Below are positions 19,132 through 29,216 of a stretch of DNA of 64,000 nucleotides, in pieces. The notes beneath the pieces are model-generated. The model saw only the letters and a list, made by a program, of their open reading frames with translations, was not told the DNA's origin and did no database searches. Where the stretch lies: positions 1,302,001 to 1,366,000 of the forward strand of contig NZ_AP024655.1 of the NCBI RefSeq assembly GCF_019977355.1. The letters are read 5' to 3'. Each line of letters begins with the position of its first letter. Positions within the stretch are counted from its first letter, which is position 1. Origin of the DNA: Arthrobacter sp. NicSoilB8 (lineage in GTDB: Bacteria > Actinomycetota > Actinomycetes > Actinomycetales > Micrococcaceae). The translations under genes and the position numbers were made by a program.

Positions 19132-19188
19132 GGGCGCCGCTGCACCGCGAACCCAACCACGGCAACCCAGCGACGGGAGGTGTCTAAG

Positions 19189-20840
19189 CCTCGATCCACC
19201 GGTCGGGTTGATGTTGTTGCGGCGTTTTAAACGGAGAATGCCTGCCGGATCGGGAAAAATGGGGTTTGTCTAGAACTCCGTTTGGCCAGTCCGAGAGGCA
19301 TCTCGTAGATGCAACTTTTCCATAGATCCACGCACGTGTCAGCCACGTTCGATGATTCCAATCTCGTGTCGGCCTCGGGGCTGGTCCCGGCGATGGCACT
19401 GGCGGTGAAAACCTGCCTCGGCGAACTCGCTGATCAGTGGCTGACGCTGCCCGGGTACTTCGGCGCCAACGCGGGCCTGAAAGTCACCGCGCTGGTCGCG
19501 GGCATGGTCGCCGGCGCCGATTCCATCGATGACATGGCCTTGCTGCGTCACGGTGGGATGAAGAAACTCTTCGCCGGCGCGTATGCCCCGTCGACCTTGG
19601 GATCGTTCCTGCGGGCGTTCACCTTCGGCCATGTCCGCCAGCTCGATGCCCTCGCGGCCCGGTGGCTGGTCAATGTCGCCGCGGTGGCCCCGATCGCCTC
19701 CGGTATCGATGATTACGCCTTGGTCGATATCGACGACACCATCAAGGAAGTCCACGGCTACCGGAAACAGGGCTCCGGATACGGCTACTCCGGGGTCCGG
19801 GGATTGAACGCGCTGATCGGGATCCTCTCGACCGCGACCGCGGCGCCGGTCATCATCGGCGCCCGGCTGCGCAAGGGAAGCGCCGGGTCCCCGCGCGGGG
19901 CAGGGAAGTTCATCGGTGACGTCCTGGCTACCGTGAAACGGCTGCGCGGCAGGGGGGCCACCGGGCTGGTGCTGCTGCGCGCCGACAGCGCGTTCTATGG
20001 CCACCCGGTCGTCACGGCCGCGCACCGCGCCGGCGCGAAAGTGTCCATTACCGCCCGGATGGACCCGGCCGTCAAACGCGCCATCGCCACCATTGATGAG
20101 GATGCCTGGACCACCATCCAGTACACCGACGCGGTCCGCGATGAAACCACCGGGGCCTGGATTTCCTCGGCAGAAGTCGCCGAGACTGCCTTCACCGCCT
20201 TCGTGGGCCGGAAGAAAGCCGAACGCGTCCACGGGCGCCTGGTCGTGCGGCGGATCCCTGAACTGAATGCCGAAGCAGGCACGGGGCAACAGACCCTGTT
20301 CGACACCCACCGCTTCCACGCCTTCTTCACCACCAGCGAACTGGACACGGTCACGGCAGATAAAACCCACCGCCAACACGCCGTCATCGAGCAGGTCAAC
20401 GCGGACCTCAAAGACAGCGCCCTCGCGCACCTGCCCTCGGGAAAGTTCACCGCCAACGCAGCCTGGCTAGTCCTGGCGAGCATCGCTTTCAACCTCTCGC
20501 GCGCCATCGGCACCCTCGCCGGCACCGACCTGGGCAAAGCACGCAGCGGCACAATCCGCCGAAAACTCATCACCATCCCGGCCCGGATCTCGACCTCGGC
20601 ACGGAAAATCGTCCTGCACCTGCCCGCGCACTGGCCCTGGGAAACCGGATGGTCACAGCTCTTCGAAGCGGCCTGCGGGCCGCCACGGGCCGCCGCCATC
20701 TGACCACCCAGCCAATCCGGCGCAACCAGGACCACGGAACACCACCGGCAGCAAGGCCGGCAACTCAGTCACGCCCCCGGCCGAAACCCGGACCAAGATC
20801 AGGGCGACCCCGCCCAACAAACCCGACCGGTGGATCGAGG
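19189..20840 (+). mobile_element. complete IS1380-family insertion sequence
   Basis: 1652 bp with perfect 21-bp terminal inverted repeats (19189-19209 beginning CCTCGATCCACCGG, and its complement at 20820-20840). It is flanked by a 5-bp direct duplication CTAAG (19184-19188 and 20841-20845). It carries one full-length transposase. Size, terminal repeat length and target duplication fit the IS1380 family. It lies within a 65-bp repeat unit, so the insertion disrupts no gene. The intact ends and open transposase suggest it is recent and possibly active. Confidence 0.93.
19309..20703 (+). CDS. IS1380 family transposase
   Basis: 464-residue DDE transposase, full length. The first catalytic Asp region is DYALVDIDDTIKEVHGYRKQG (about 137-155); the second is LLRADSAFYGHPV; the C-terminal acidic residue lies in VIEQVNADLKDSALAHLPSG, with the YREK-like context typical of the IS4/IS1380 DDE_Tnp_1 fold. 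The ATG at 19309 begins 120 bp inside the left end. No frameshift or internal stop is seen. The 137-bp stretch after the stop to the right IS end has no second gene. Confidence 0.93.
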   Translation: MQLFHRSTHVSATFDDSNLVSASGLVPAMALAVKTCLGELADQWLTLPGYFGANAGLKVTALVAGMVAGADSIDDMALLRHGGMKKLFAGAYAPSTLGSFLRAFTFGHVRQLDALAARWLVNVAAVAPIASGIDDYALVDIDDTIKEVHGYRKQGSGYGYSGVRGLNALIGILSTATAAPVIIGARLRKGSAGSPRGAGKFIGDVLATVKRLRGRGATGLVLLRADSAFYGHPVVTAAHRAGAKVSITARMDPAVKRAIATIDEDAWTTIQYTDAVRDETTGAWISSAEVAETAFTAFVGRKKAERVHGRLVVRRIPELNAEAGTGQQTLFDTHRFHAFFTTSELDTVTADKTHRQHAVIEQVNADLKDSALAHLPSGKFTANAAWLVLASIAFNLSRAIGTLAGTDLGKARSGTIRRKLITIPARISTSARKIVLHLPAHWPWETGWSQLFEAACGPPRAAAI

Positions 20841-21004
20841 CTAAGCGACGGCGGGGCGCCGCTGCACCGCGAACCCAACCACGGCAACCCAGCGAGGGGA
20901 GGTGTCTAAGCGACGGCGGGGCGCCGCTGCACCGCGAACTCAACCACGGCAACCCAGCGGCGGGACGTGTCTAAGCCCGCGGGTCGCCGCGGCGACGTTT
21001 CGGG
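20841..21004. other. repeat remnants between the IS and GNAT gene
   Basis: Holds the right part of the split 65-bp unit, one further full unit and a 19-bp partial unit, then unique GC-rich sequence up to the GNAT stop. No gene or terminator is recognisable. Confidence 0.7.
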
Positions 21005-21655
21005 TTACTTCTGGATGCCCAGGTACTTTGCCGTTGCTTCGTGGCCCTTTACGTGGAGGTTCCAGTCCGGGCGCTTGAAGGTTGCGGGGGTCAGGCGGAC
21101 GTGTTGGACTTCCTGGGCCTTGCCGCCCCAGATGGCCCGGGTGATGCCGTTGAATTCGTAGCCGAGGGAGCGCGAGACGCCCAAAGACTGGCGGTTCCAG
21201 ACGGCGGCCTCGGACGTTGCGAGGTCGGCACCGAGGTGGTCGAAGGCGTAGAGTGCGACGGCGGCACGCATTTCCTTGCCAAGGCCGCGGCCCTGGGCGC
21301 TCCGGCGGAGCCATGAGCCCGTGGTGACTGTCCTGATGGTGGCGAAGTCCTTGGCCCCGATGTCCTGGCAACCGACGAATTCGTCCTTGTGCCAGATGCC
21401 GAGCAGGAGGGCCCAGTCCTCGGGCGCCGTGGCACCGCGGCACCGCCAGTACCACTGCGCCATGCTGGTCGCGAGCTCGTGGGCCGGGGCTTCGGTCCAC
21501 GGGTTGCTGAATGGGCTCCGGCCCGGCTCGTGCACGCCGCTCAGTGCGGCCTCGACCGCGGCAGGAATGTCCCCGTCGCGGATGGGCCGCAGTTTGAGGC
21601 GCGGCGTGGTCAGAGTCAGGCCGAAAGGAGGCCAATATGTGGCGGGCTCAATCAT
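21005..21655 (-). CDS. GNAT family N-acetyltransferase (RimJ/RimL type)
   Basis: 216-residue acetyltransferase. The early LTTPRLKLRPIRDGDIPA is the usual start of RimJ/RimL-like enzymes that acetylate protein N-termini or small amines. The acetyl-CoA loop is WLRRSAQGRGLGKEMRAAVALYAF (Q/RxxGxG/A form). A second half, AVWNRQSLGVSRSLGYEFNG, carries the typical N..S...A/S..LGY signature. The ATG has TAGGAT 6 nt upstream (21662-21667), implying a leaderless message. Substrate unknown. Confidence 0.88.
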   Translation of the reverse strand: MIEPATYWPPFGLTLTTPRLKLRPIRDGDIPAAVEAALSGVHEPGRSPFSNPWTEAPAHELATSMAQWYWRCRGATAPEDWALLLGIWHKDEFVGCQDIGAKDFATIRTVTTGSWLRRSAQGRGLGKEMRAAVALYAFDHLGADLATSEAAVWNRQSLGVSRSLGYEFNGITRAIWGGKAQEVQHVRLTPATFKRPDWNLHVKGHEATAKYLGIQK

Positions 21656-21661
21656 CGGGGA

Positions 21662-21667
21662 ATCCTA
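21662..21667 (-). promoter_or_regulatory. -10 element of GNAT gene
   Basis: TAGGAT on the minus strand, exactly 6 nt before the ATG at 21655. Confidence 0.5.
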
Positions 21668-21722
21668 GCGGCGCCGGCCCCAGGACGCCAGTCACGCCGC
21701 TGCACCCTTCTGGTGTCCCCGT

Positions 21723-22547
21723 TTACTCGGCTGGTACATCCCAGCTGATGTGGCGGCGGACGTCCGTGAGGTTCATGGATTCGGCCAGGAACAGGTCATC
21801 GAGCATGTACTCATCCACGCCCAGGATCCTGATCCAGTGGCCGTAGCCGGCGGCATCGTCGCCAGCCCCCGGCGCGTCCAGCCAGCGGCTCGCAACGCAG
21901 ACGCCGGTGCCGGCGTCGATCCTCAGCAGCGTGTGTCCCGGCCGGCAGAGCGGGGCGGCAGGATCGGCGGGACGGTACGAAGGGTTCGGGCTGACCGTGG
22001 TTTCCAGGGCGGCCCGGCCCTCGTGGTCGACTTCCGTGACGGGGCCAAGTTCCACGGCGTTGGCGTTGGGGAATTCCAGCGGCACGGGGGAGTTGCCTGC
22101 GAGCTCCACCGGGTCCAGGGCCGCCGCGAACCGGCCGTTCCCGAACGACGGTTCGCCGTAGGCTGCCTCCGGACGGCGGCGCACCAGCCCGTCGTCGTCG
22201 TACACCGGGGTGACCAGGTGTGGCGGCAGGAGCCAGGTCTTCCGCGTGGAACTGACATAGAAGCCGCCGCGTGAGTCGTTGATGCCGGTGGTGCTGGCAA
22301 TCACCAGCCCGTCGGCGGTCTCCAGCCGCAAGGCGCCGGGCCTGCGCAGCCACGCCCTGACGAGGCCCTCCGGAGAAGCCATGGGGGAGCCTGCGGAACG
22401 CGTGAGGGGCCGGTCAAGGTACTCGAACCTCAGCGACTGCCACTTCCAGGGCGAGGACCGGCACAGGTGCCGGAAGGCCGCAGCCGGATTTGCCGGGCCG
22501 CGGGGCGCGAGCGGCCCGCGCCCGTTCCTGCTGTCCCATCCGGCCAT
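21723..22547 (-). CDS. hypothetical protein
   Basis: I do not recognise this 274-residue protein. It is soluble-looking, with no signal peptide or membrane helix, rich in Pro, Arg and acidic residues, and contains many short beta-like stretches (GLVIASTTGIND, GGFYVSSTRKTWLLPP, HWIRILGVDEYMLDDLFL). The ATG at 22547 is preferred over an in-frame GTG at 22553 because TAAACT lies exactly 6 nt before it. Codon use matches the surroundings, so it is a resident gene. It is divergent from the prepilin peptidase gene with about 50 bp between. Confidence 0.7.
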   Translation of the reverse strand: MAGWDSRNGRGPLAPRGPANPAAAFRHLCRSSPWKWQSLRFEYLDRPLTRSAGSPMASPEGLVRAWLRRPGALRLETADGLVIASTTGINDSRGGFYVSSTRKTWLLPPHLVTPVYDDDGLVRRRPEAAYGEPSFGNGRFAAALDPVELAGNSPVPLEFPNANAVELGPVTEVDHEGRAALETTVSPNPSYRPADPAAPLCRPGHTLLRIDAGTGVCVASRWLDAPGAGDDAAGYGHWIRILGVDEYMLDDLFLAESMNLTDVRRHISWDVPAE

Positions 22548-22553
22548 ATCCAC

Positions 22554-22559
22554 AGTTTA
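22554..22559 (-). promoter_or_regulatory. -10 element of the hypothetical gene
   Basis: TAAACT on the minus strand, 6 nt before the ATG at 22547. The same hexamer at the same distance serves the DUF4307 gene. Confidence 0.45.
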
Positions 22560-22592
22560 CGCGCGGGCCCCACGGGCCGGACGAATATCCAG

Positions 22593-22598
22593 TAGCAT
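22593..22598 (+). promoter_or_regulatory. -10 element of prepilin peptidase gene
   Basis: TAGCAT, 6 nt before the GTG at 22605, with no ribosome site in between. Confidence 0.45.
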
Positions 22599-22604
22599 CC
22601 GAGA

Positions 22605-23162
22605 GTGATCGAACGACTCGGCACCCTCGGCGCCGCCAACCCGCTGGCCTTCTGGCTCGTGGTGGCCGCGTGCGCCTATTTTTCCCTCATGGCCGTTCGG
22701 CTCACCGTGATCGACGTCCGGCACCACCTGCTGCCGGACCGGATCGTGTTTCCGTCCTATGCGATCGCCGGAGTCCTCCTGCTGGGCGCGGCCGCCAGCC
22801 AGCTGCTGCCCGCCGGGCAGGACGGTGCCGGTACGCCGGACGCCGTGCTGTTCGGTGTGCCGGGGCTGGGCGTCCTTGCCGGCGGGGCGGCCCTCTGGCT
22901 CTTCTACTTCCTGCTGCACGCGGTGTATCCGCCGGGAATGGGCTTCGGCGACGTGAAGCTTGCGGGCGTCCTGGGGATGTATCTGGGGTTCCTGGGCTGG
23001 GGGCACGTCTTTGCCGGGACCTTCGCCGCATTCATGTTCGGCGGGTTGTGGAGCCTCGGATTGCTCGCCCTGCGGCGCGGCACGCTGCAGTCGGCCATTC
23101 CCTTCGGGCCGTTCATGCTGGCCGGAGCCGCGGCCGCGATGCTTCTGATACCGGCCGGTTAG
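22605..23162 (+). CDS. A24 family prepilin peptidase (short form)
   Basis: 185-residue aspartyl membrane protease that removes leader peptides from type IV pilin-like proteins. Both catalytic aspartates are visible: D37 in VIDVRHHLLPD and D116 in the GxGD-type GMGFGDVKLAG. About six hydrophobic segments are present. The N-terminal methyltransferase domain and its CxxC metal pairs are absent, as in the TadV/CpaA-like short forms. No pilin, secretion ATPase or platform gene lies in the window, so its substrates are encoded elsewhere. GTG start with a TANNNT 6 nt upstream. Nudix follows after 9 bp. Confidence 0.88.
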   Translation: MIERLGTLGAANPLAFWLVVAACAYFSLMAVRLTVIDVRHHLLPDRIVFPSYAIAGVLLLGAAASQLLPAGQDGAGTPDAVLFGVPGLGVLAGGAALWLFYFLLHAVYPPGMGFGDVKLAGVLGMYLGFLGWGHVFAGTFAAFMFGGLWSLGLLALRRGTLQSAIPFGPFMLAGAAAAMLLIPAG

Positions 23163-23165
23163 GCT
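23160..23165 (+). promoter_or_regulatory. -10 element of Nudix gene
   Basis: TAGGCT overlapping the prepilin peptidase stop codon, 6 nt before the ATG at 23172. Confidence 0.45.
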
Positions 23166-23171
23166 GGCGGC

Positions 23172-23642
23172 ATGGCGACCCCGGAATTCATCCTGAAGCT
23201 GCGGGAGAAAATCGGACACGAGGCCCTCTGGCTGCCCGGCGTCAGGGGAGTGGTGTTCGACGACGCCGGCCGGGTCCTGCTCGGCCGGCGGGCCGACAAC
23301 GGGCAATGGGGGCTGATCACCGGAATCCTGGAACCGGGCGAGGAGCCCGCGCCGGGCCTGCTGCGGGAAATCCTCGAAGAGACCGGTGTGGTGGCCGCCG
23401 CCGAGCGGCTGGTTTCGGTGGACGCCGTCGGGCCCACTCGCTACCCCAACGGCGACGTGTGTCATTTCCTGACCCTGGTGTTCCGCTGCCGTTTCGTTTC
23501 GGGAGAGGCCCGGGTCAACGACGACGAATCCCTCGAGGTCGGCTGGTTCCGGCGGGCGGAGTTCCCCGAGCTCATGCCCGGGCATCTGGAGATGATCCGC
23601 CGGGCCGCTGACCCCGCCGGCGAGGTCCACTACCGGCACTGA
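23172..23642 (+). CDS. Nudix hydrolase
   Basis: 156-residue Nudix enzyme that cleaves nucleoside diphosphates linked to another moiety. The complete Nudix box G-x5-E-x7-REUxEExGU is present as GILEPGEEPAPGLLREILEETGV (about residues 50-72). The N-terminal IGHEALWLPGVRGVVFDDAGRVLLGRR resembles the ADP-ribose/NADH-type actinobacterial subgroup, but substrate cannot be assigned. It has a likely leaderless start from the -10 at 23160. It converges on the MFS exporter gene across a shared terminator. Confidence 0.88.
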   Translation: MATPEFILKLREKIGHEALWLPGVRGVVFDDAGRVLLGRRADNGQWGLITGILEPGEEPAPGLLREILEETGVVAAAERLVSVDAVGPTRYPNGDVCHFLTLVFRCRFVSGEARVNDDESLEVGWFRRAEFPELMPGHLEMIRRAADPAGEVHYRH

Positions 23643-23694
23643 CATGGCCCTGATCCGGCGCCAGGCTGCCGGCACCAGCCGTCCGGCATGCGGC

Positions 23695-23735
23695 AGGGGC
23701 GCCGCAACCCCCAAAGATTGCGGCGCCCCTGGTCT

Positions 23736-23737
<2 letters not shown>
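23695..23737. terminator. bidirectional terminator between Nudix and MFS genes
   Basis: A 13-bp perfect stem (AGGGGCGCCGCAA at 23695-23707, complement 23718-23730) with a CCCCCAAAGA loop, then GGTCTTT. It serves the two convergent genes. Confidence 0.75.
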
Positions 23738-26092
<2,355 letters not shown>

Positions 26093-26099
26093 GGAGTGT

Positions 26100-26130
26100 A
26101 TTTTTGCACCAAATCACGATTAGTGCAAAA
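26100..26130 (-). promoter_or_regulatory. TetR-MFS operon promoter with operator
   Basis: Minus strand: -35 TTGCAC (26123-26128), 17-bp spacer, -10 AAAAAT (26100-26105), then 7 nt to the ATG. The inverted repeat TTTTGCAC-N13-GTGCAAAA (26102-26109 / 26123-26130) overlies both hexamers, the classic arrangement for a repressor that blocks polymerase at its own promoter. The start site predicted from the -10 falls at or next to the ATG. Confidence 0.65.
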
Positions 26131-26282
26131 TTGGATCGAGTGCGGCAGATCGCAAGATCGGGTGCTGCAGATCGCAATAGTGTCACTGGTCCGCCGTAGC
26201 CTGCTCCTGTCCAGCCCTTCAGCTGGCAACGCGTGGTCCCGGACGAGGCAGAAGCACCGTCTCGGACCGGAAATGGGGAAGC

Positions 26283-26951
26283 ATGACAGATTCAGCACTG
26301 ACGCACGTGTACGTCCTCCTGGACCGTTCCGGCTCCATGAGCTCCATCGCCGATGACACCGTGGGCGGGTTCGCGGCCTTCGTCCGTGAACAGCAAGCGG
26401 TCGCGGGCCGGTGCAAGCTGTCGCTGGCGCAGTTCGATGACACCTACGAGCGCGTCTACGCCTCGGTGGACATTCAGGACGTCCCGGCCCTGGACCTGCA
26501 GCCGCGCGGCAGCACGGCCCTCCACGACGCCATGGTCCGGCTGATCGGGGAAGCGGGCGCCGAACTCGCGGCCCTCCCGGAGGGCCAGCGCCCCGGCACC
26601 GTGCTCGTCGCCGTGCTGACGGACGGCCACGAGAACTCTTCGCGCGAGGCCACCGGTGATCTGGTCAAAGCCCTGGTCCAGCGGCAGCAGAGCCAGTGGG
26701 GCTGGCAGTTCACCTATCTGGGCGCCAACCAGGATGCCGTGCTGACGGCCGGCGGCCTGGGCATCCGCGCCGAAGACGCGCTGACCTACGCCGCCGGAAA
26801 CGTCGACGCTGCCTTCTCCGTCCAGTCCGCCAAGACCCGGCGGCTGCGGGAGGCGCGGATCGGCGGTGCCAGCATGGACGAGGCCTCCGCGGCAGCCGCC
26901 TACACGCCCGAGGAGCGCGCGGCGGCCGGGGGAGATGGCCCCGTGTCCTAG
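26283..26951 (+). CDS. von Willebrand factor A domain protein
   Basis: 222-residue soluble VWA protein. The metal-ion-dependent adhesion site is intact: DRSGSMS at residues 14-20, the Thr in RGSTALHDA, and the Asp in LTDGHENSS. These domains bind partner proteins through a divalent metal. No signal peptide or membrane helix is present, so it is cytoplasmic. The C-terminal 40 residues are Ala-rich and disordered. ATG is preceded by GGGGAAG. No AAA ATPase partner adjoins it, unlike the usual MoxR-VWA pairing. Function unknown. Confidence 0.85.
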   Translation: MTDSALTHVYVLLDRSGSMSSIADDTVGGFAAFVREQQAVAGRCKLSLAQFDDTYERVYASVDIQDVPALDLQPRGSTALHDAMVRLIGEAGAELAALPEGQRPGTVLVAVLTDGHENSSREATGDLVKALVQRQQSQWGWQFTYLGANQDAVLTAGGLGIRAEDALTYAAGNVDAAFSVQSAKTRRLREARIGGASMDEASAAAAYTPEERAAAGGDGPVS

Positions 26952-26966
26952 GCCGGACACGGCCGC

Positions 26967-26998
26967 GGCCGGCGCCTTTCGGAGGAAAGACGCCGGCC
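26967..26998. terminator. hairpin between VWA and fumC genes
   Basis: 14-bp arms with one mismatch (26967-26980 / 26985-26998) and a GGAG loop, between two convergent genes. No T-run follows. Confidence 0.5.
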
Positions 26999-27030
26999 GT
27001 GTGACGGGTCCGGTGGGCTGGGCCGCCGGA

Positions 27031-28467
27031 CTAGGCCTTGTGCGGCGGGCGCGTCATGGACATGACGTCCAGGGCAGTGTCCAGCTGCTCCTCGGTCAGT
27101 TCGCCGCGCTCGAGGAAGCCCATGGAGACGACGGTCTCGCGGATGGTCAGGCCCTCGGCCACCGCCTTCTTGGCGATCTTGGCAGCGTTCTCGTAACCGA
27201 TGAACTTGTTCAGCGGGGTCACGATCGACGGCGAGGCCTCGGCCAGGAAGCGGGCGCGCTCCACGTTGGCGGTGATGCCGTCAATCATCTTGTCGGCCAT
27301 GACACGGCTGGTGTTGGCCAGCAGGCGCACAGACTCAAGGAGGTTTGCGGCCATGACCGGGATGCCGACGTTCAGTTCGAAGGCGCCGTTGGTGCCGGAC
27401 CACGCAATGGCGGTGTCGTTGCCGATCACCTGGGCGCAGACCATGATGGAGGCTTCGCAGATGACGGGGTTGACCTTGCCGGGCATGATCGAGGAACCCG
27501 GCTGCAGGTCCGGGATGGCGATTTCGCCGAGGCCGGTGTTGGGGCCGGAACCCATCCAGCGCAGGTCGTTGTTGATCTTCATGAAGGAGATCGCAATGTT
27601 GCGCAGCTGGCTCGACGCTTCGATGAGGCCGTCGCGGTTGGCCTGGGCTTCGAAGTGGTCGCGGGCCTCGGTCAGGGGCAGCCCGGTGTCGGCCGCGAGG
27701 AGCTCGATCACGCGCTCCGGGAAACCGGCCGGCGTGTTGATGCCCGTGCCCACGGCGGTGCCGCCCAGCGGGACCTCGGCAACGCGGGGGAGGGAGGCAT
27801 TGATGCGCTCGATGCCGTAGCGGACCTGCGCGGCGTAGCCGCCGAACTCCTGGCCCAGGGTGACCGGGGTGGCGTCCATGAGGTGCGTGCGGCCGGACTT
27901 CACGACGTCCTTGAACTCGACAGCCTTGCGCTCCAGCGACTCGGCCAGGTAGCCCAGGGCCGGGATCAGGTCATTGATCAGCGCGGACGTGGCGGCCACG
28001 TGGACCGAGGTCGGGAAGACGTCGTTGGAGGACTGTGAGGCGTTGACGTGGTCGTTGGGGTGGACAACTTTGTCGCTCCCGGCGGACTTGAGGGCACGCG
28101 AGGCGAGCTCGGCGATGACCTCGTTGGTGTTCATGTTCGAGGACGTGCCGGACCCCGTCTGGAAAACGTCAATCGGGAAGTCGCCGTCGTACTTGCCGGT
28201 TGCAACCTGGTCGGCGGCGTCGGCGATCGCCTGGGCGAGCTCGCCGTCGAGCACCCCCAGTTCGGCGTTGGCCTGGGCTGCGGCCTTCTTGACCCTGGCC
28301 AGGGCCTCGATGTGGGCGCGCTCCAGCGTCTTGCCGGAGATCGGGAAGTTCTCGACTGCACGCTGCGTTTGTGCGCGGTATAGGGCGTTCACGGGAACGC
28401 GGACTTCGCCCATCGTGTCGTGTTCAATGCGGAACTCTTCGGTGTTCAACTCATCTGTGGAAGTCAT
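27031..28467 (-). CDS. fumC: class II fumarate hydratase
   Basis: 478-residue iron-independent fumarase that converts fumarate and malate in the TCA cycle; active as a tetramer. The superfamily signature [11 protein letters not shown] lies near residue 325, substrate-binding [14 protein letters not shown] near 103-116 and the [18 protein letters not shown] region near 135-152. Length is normal. The ATG has TAAGCT 6 nt upstream (28474-28479), so it may be expressed leaderless and independently of the carbonic anhydrase gene upstream. The fumC/CA/DUF4245/glpX grouping matches the mycobacterial fum-glpX neighbourhood as I remember it. Confidence 0.95.
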   Translation of the reverse strand: MTSTDELNTEEFRIEHDTMGEVRVPVNALYRAQTQRAVENFPISGKTLERAHIEALARVKKAAAQANAELGVLDGELAQAIADAADQVATGKYDGDFPIDVFQTGSGTSSNMNTNEVIAELASRALKSAGSDKVVHPNDHVNASQSSNDVFPTSVHVAATSALINDLIPALGYLAESLERKAVEFKDVVKSGRTHLMDATPVTLGQEFGGYAAQVRYGIERINASLPRVAEVPLGGTAVGTGINTPAGFPERVIELLAADTGLPLTEARDHFEAQANRDGLIEASSQLRNIAISFMKINNDLRWMGSGPNTGLGEIAIPDLQPGSSIMPGKVNPVICEASIMVCAQVIGNDTAIAWSGTNGAFELNVGIPVMAANLLESVRLLANTSRVMADKMIDGITANVERARFLAEASPSIVTPLNKFIGYENAAKIAKKAVAEGLTIRETVVSMGFLERGELTEEQLDTALDVMSMTRPPHKA

Positions 28468-28473
28468 GGGCCT

Positions 28474-28479
28474 AGCTTA
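28474..28479 (-). promoter_or_regulatory. -10 element of fumC
   Basis: TAAGCT on the minus strand, exactly 6 nt before the ATG at 28467. Confidence 0.45.
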
Positions 28480-28514
28480 TTGGGAGTAGGCGTTGCACCG
28501 AAAACCGTGAACGG

Positions 28515-28541
28515 CCCCCGCCGCGGCAGCCGCGACGGGGG
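28515..28541 (-). terminator. hairpin after carbonic anhydrase gene
   Basis: 12-bp arms with one mismatch (CCCCCGCCGCGG / CCGCGACGGGGG, 28515-28526 / 28530-28541) between the carbonic anhydrase stop and the fumC promoter. It may attenuate read-through. Confidence 0.5.
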
Positions 28542-28591
28542 ATCAGGGCCAGGAGTGCCGGGTCCGGAGCGATGGGGCCGGAGAGCCGGGT

Positions 28592-29206
28592 CTAGAGCTC
28601 GCCGATTCCGGACACGAGGTCGGCCTTGCCGTCTGCCAGGCTGTACGCGAGGCCGATCACGGCGGCGCGGCCGCTTCCCACTGCGTCCGAAATCACACGG
28701 GAGCTGTCCACGAGTCGCTGCGAGGTCTGCTTCACGTTCTCGACCACCATGTCGTTGACATCCTCCTGATTGTTACGGAGCGAGGTCAGCACGGAGGGGG
28801 TGATGCGCTCGACCAGGCTGCGCATGAATCCGACCGGCATCTGGCCGGTCTCCACGGCGGTCTTCGTGGCGGTGACGGCGCCGCACCGGTCGTGCCCCAG
28901 GACCACGATCAGCGGCACGCCAAGGACGCTGACGCTGTATTCCAGGGAGCCGAGCACGGCGTCGTCGATCACCTGTCCCGCGGTCCGGACGACGAACGCA
29001 TCGCCCAGGCCGAGGTCGAAGATGATCTCGGCCGCGAGACGGGAGTCGGAGCAGCCGAAGATTACGGCGAACGGGTGCTGGTTCTCGACGAGCGAGGAGC
29101 GCCGCGATGCATCCTGGTTGGGGTGCGAGGACGCGCCGGAGACGAAACGTTCGTTGCCTTCGCGGAGACGCCGCCAGGCAAGTGCAGGGGTGAGATAGGT
29201 GGCCAC
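28592..29206 (-). CDS. beta-class carbonic anhydrase
   Basis: 204-residue zinc enzyme interconverting CO2 and bicarbonate, needed to supply bicarbonate to carboxylases. Zinc ligands are visible: Cys and Asp in GCSDSRLAAE, and His plus Cys in LGHDRCGAV. The GTG at 29206 (VATYLTPALAWRRLREGN) is chosen because it lies 10 bp after the DUF4245 stop; the longer reading would overlap that gene and begins with a His/Arg-rich stretch not typical of the family. It is probably co-transcribed from the DUF4245 promoter. Confidence 0.92.
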   Translation of the reverse strand: MATYLTPALAWRRLREGNERFVSGASSHPNQDASRRSSLVENQHPFAVIFGCSDSRLAAEIIFDLGLGDAFVVRTAGQVIDDAVLGSLEYSVSVLGVPLIVVLGHDRCGAVTATKTAVETGQMPVGFMRSLVERITPSVLTSLRNNQEDVNDMVVENVKQTSQRLVDSSRVISDAVGSGRAAVIGLAYSLADGKADLVSGIGEL

Positions 29207-29216
29207 GCCCCCGACT

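Larger units (their letters stand above)
18807..19188. other. repeat-rich non-coding region left of the IS element
   Basis: No credible gene. It holds two 29-bp direct repeats (18863-18891, 18892-18920), a 199-bp element bounded by 17-bp inverted repeats (18933-19131) with two internal hairpins, and the start of a 65-bp tandem array. Short open frames here follow from GC-rich repeats and lack ribosome sites. Confidence 0.75.
19105..20975. repeat. 65-bp tandem repeat array interrupted by IS element
   Basis: Units start at 19105, 19170, 20892 and 20957 (the last only 19 bp). The second unit is split: 19170-19188 lies left of the IS and 20846-20891 right of it, giving 19 + 46 = 65 bp once one copy of the 5-bp target duplication is removed. 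Units share GGAGGTGTCTAAGCGACGG-type sequence with a few substitutions in the third and fourth copies. Confidence 0.9.

Noticed and set aside
18836..19165. 109-residue minus-strand gene in the repeat region
   Set aside because: It runs through direct and inverted repeats, is Arg-rich without a domain, and lacks a ribosome site.
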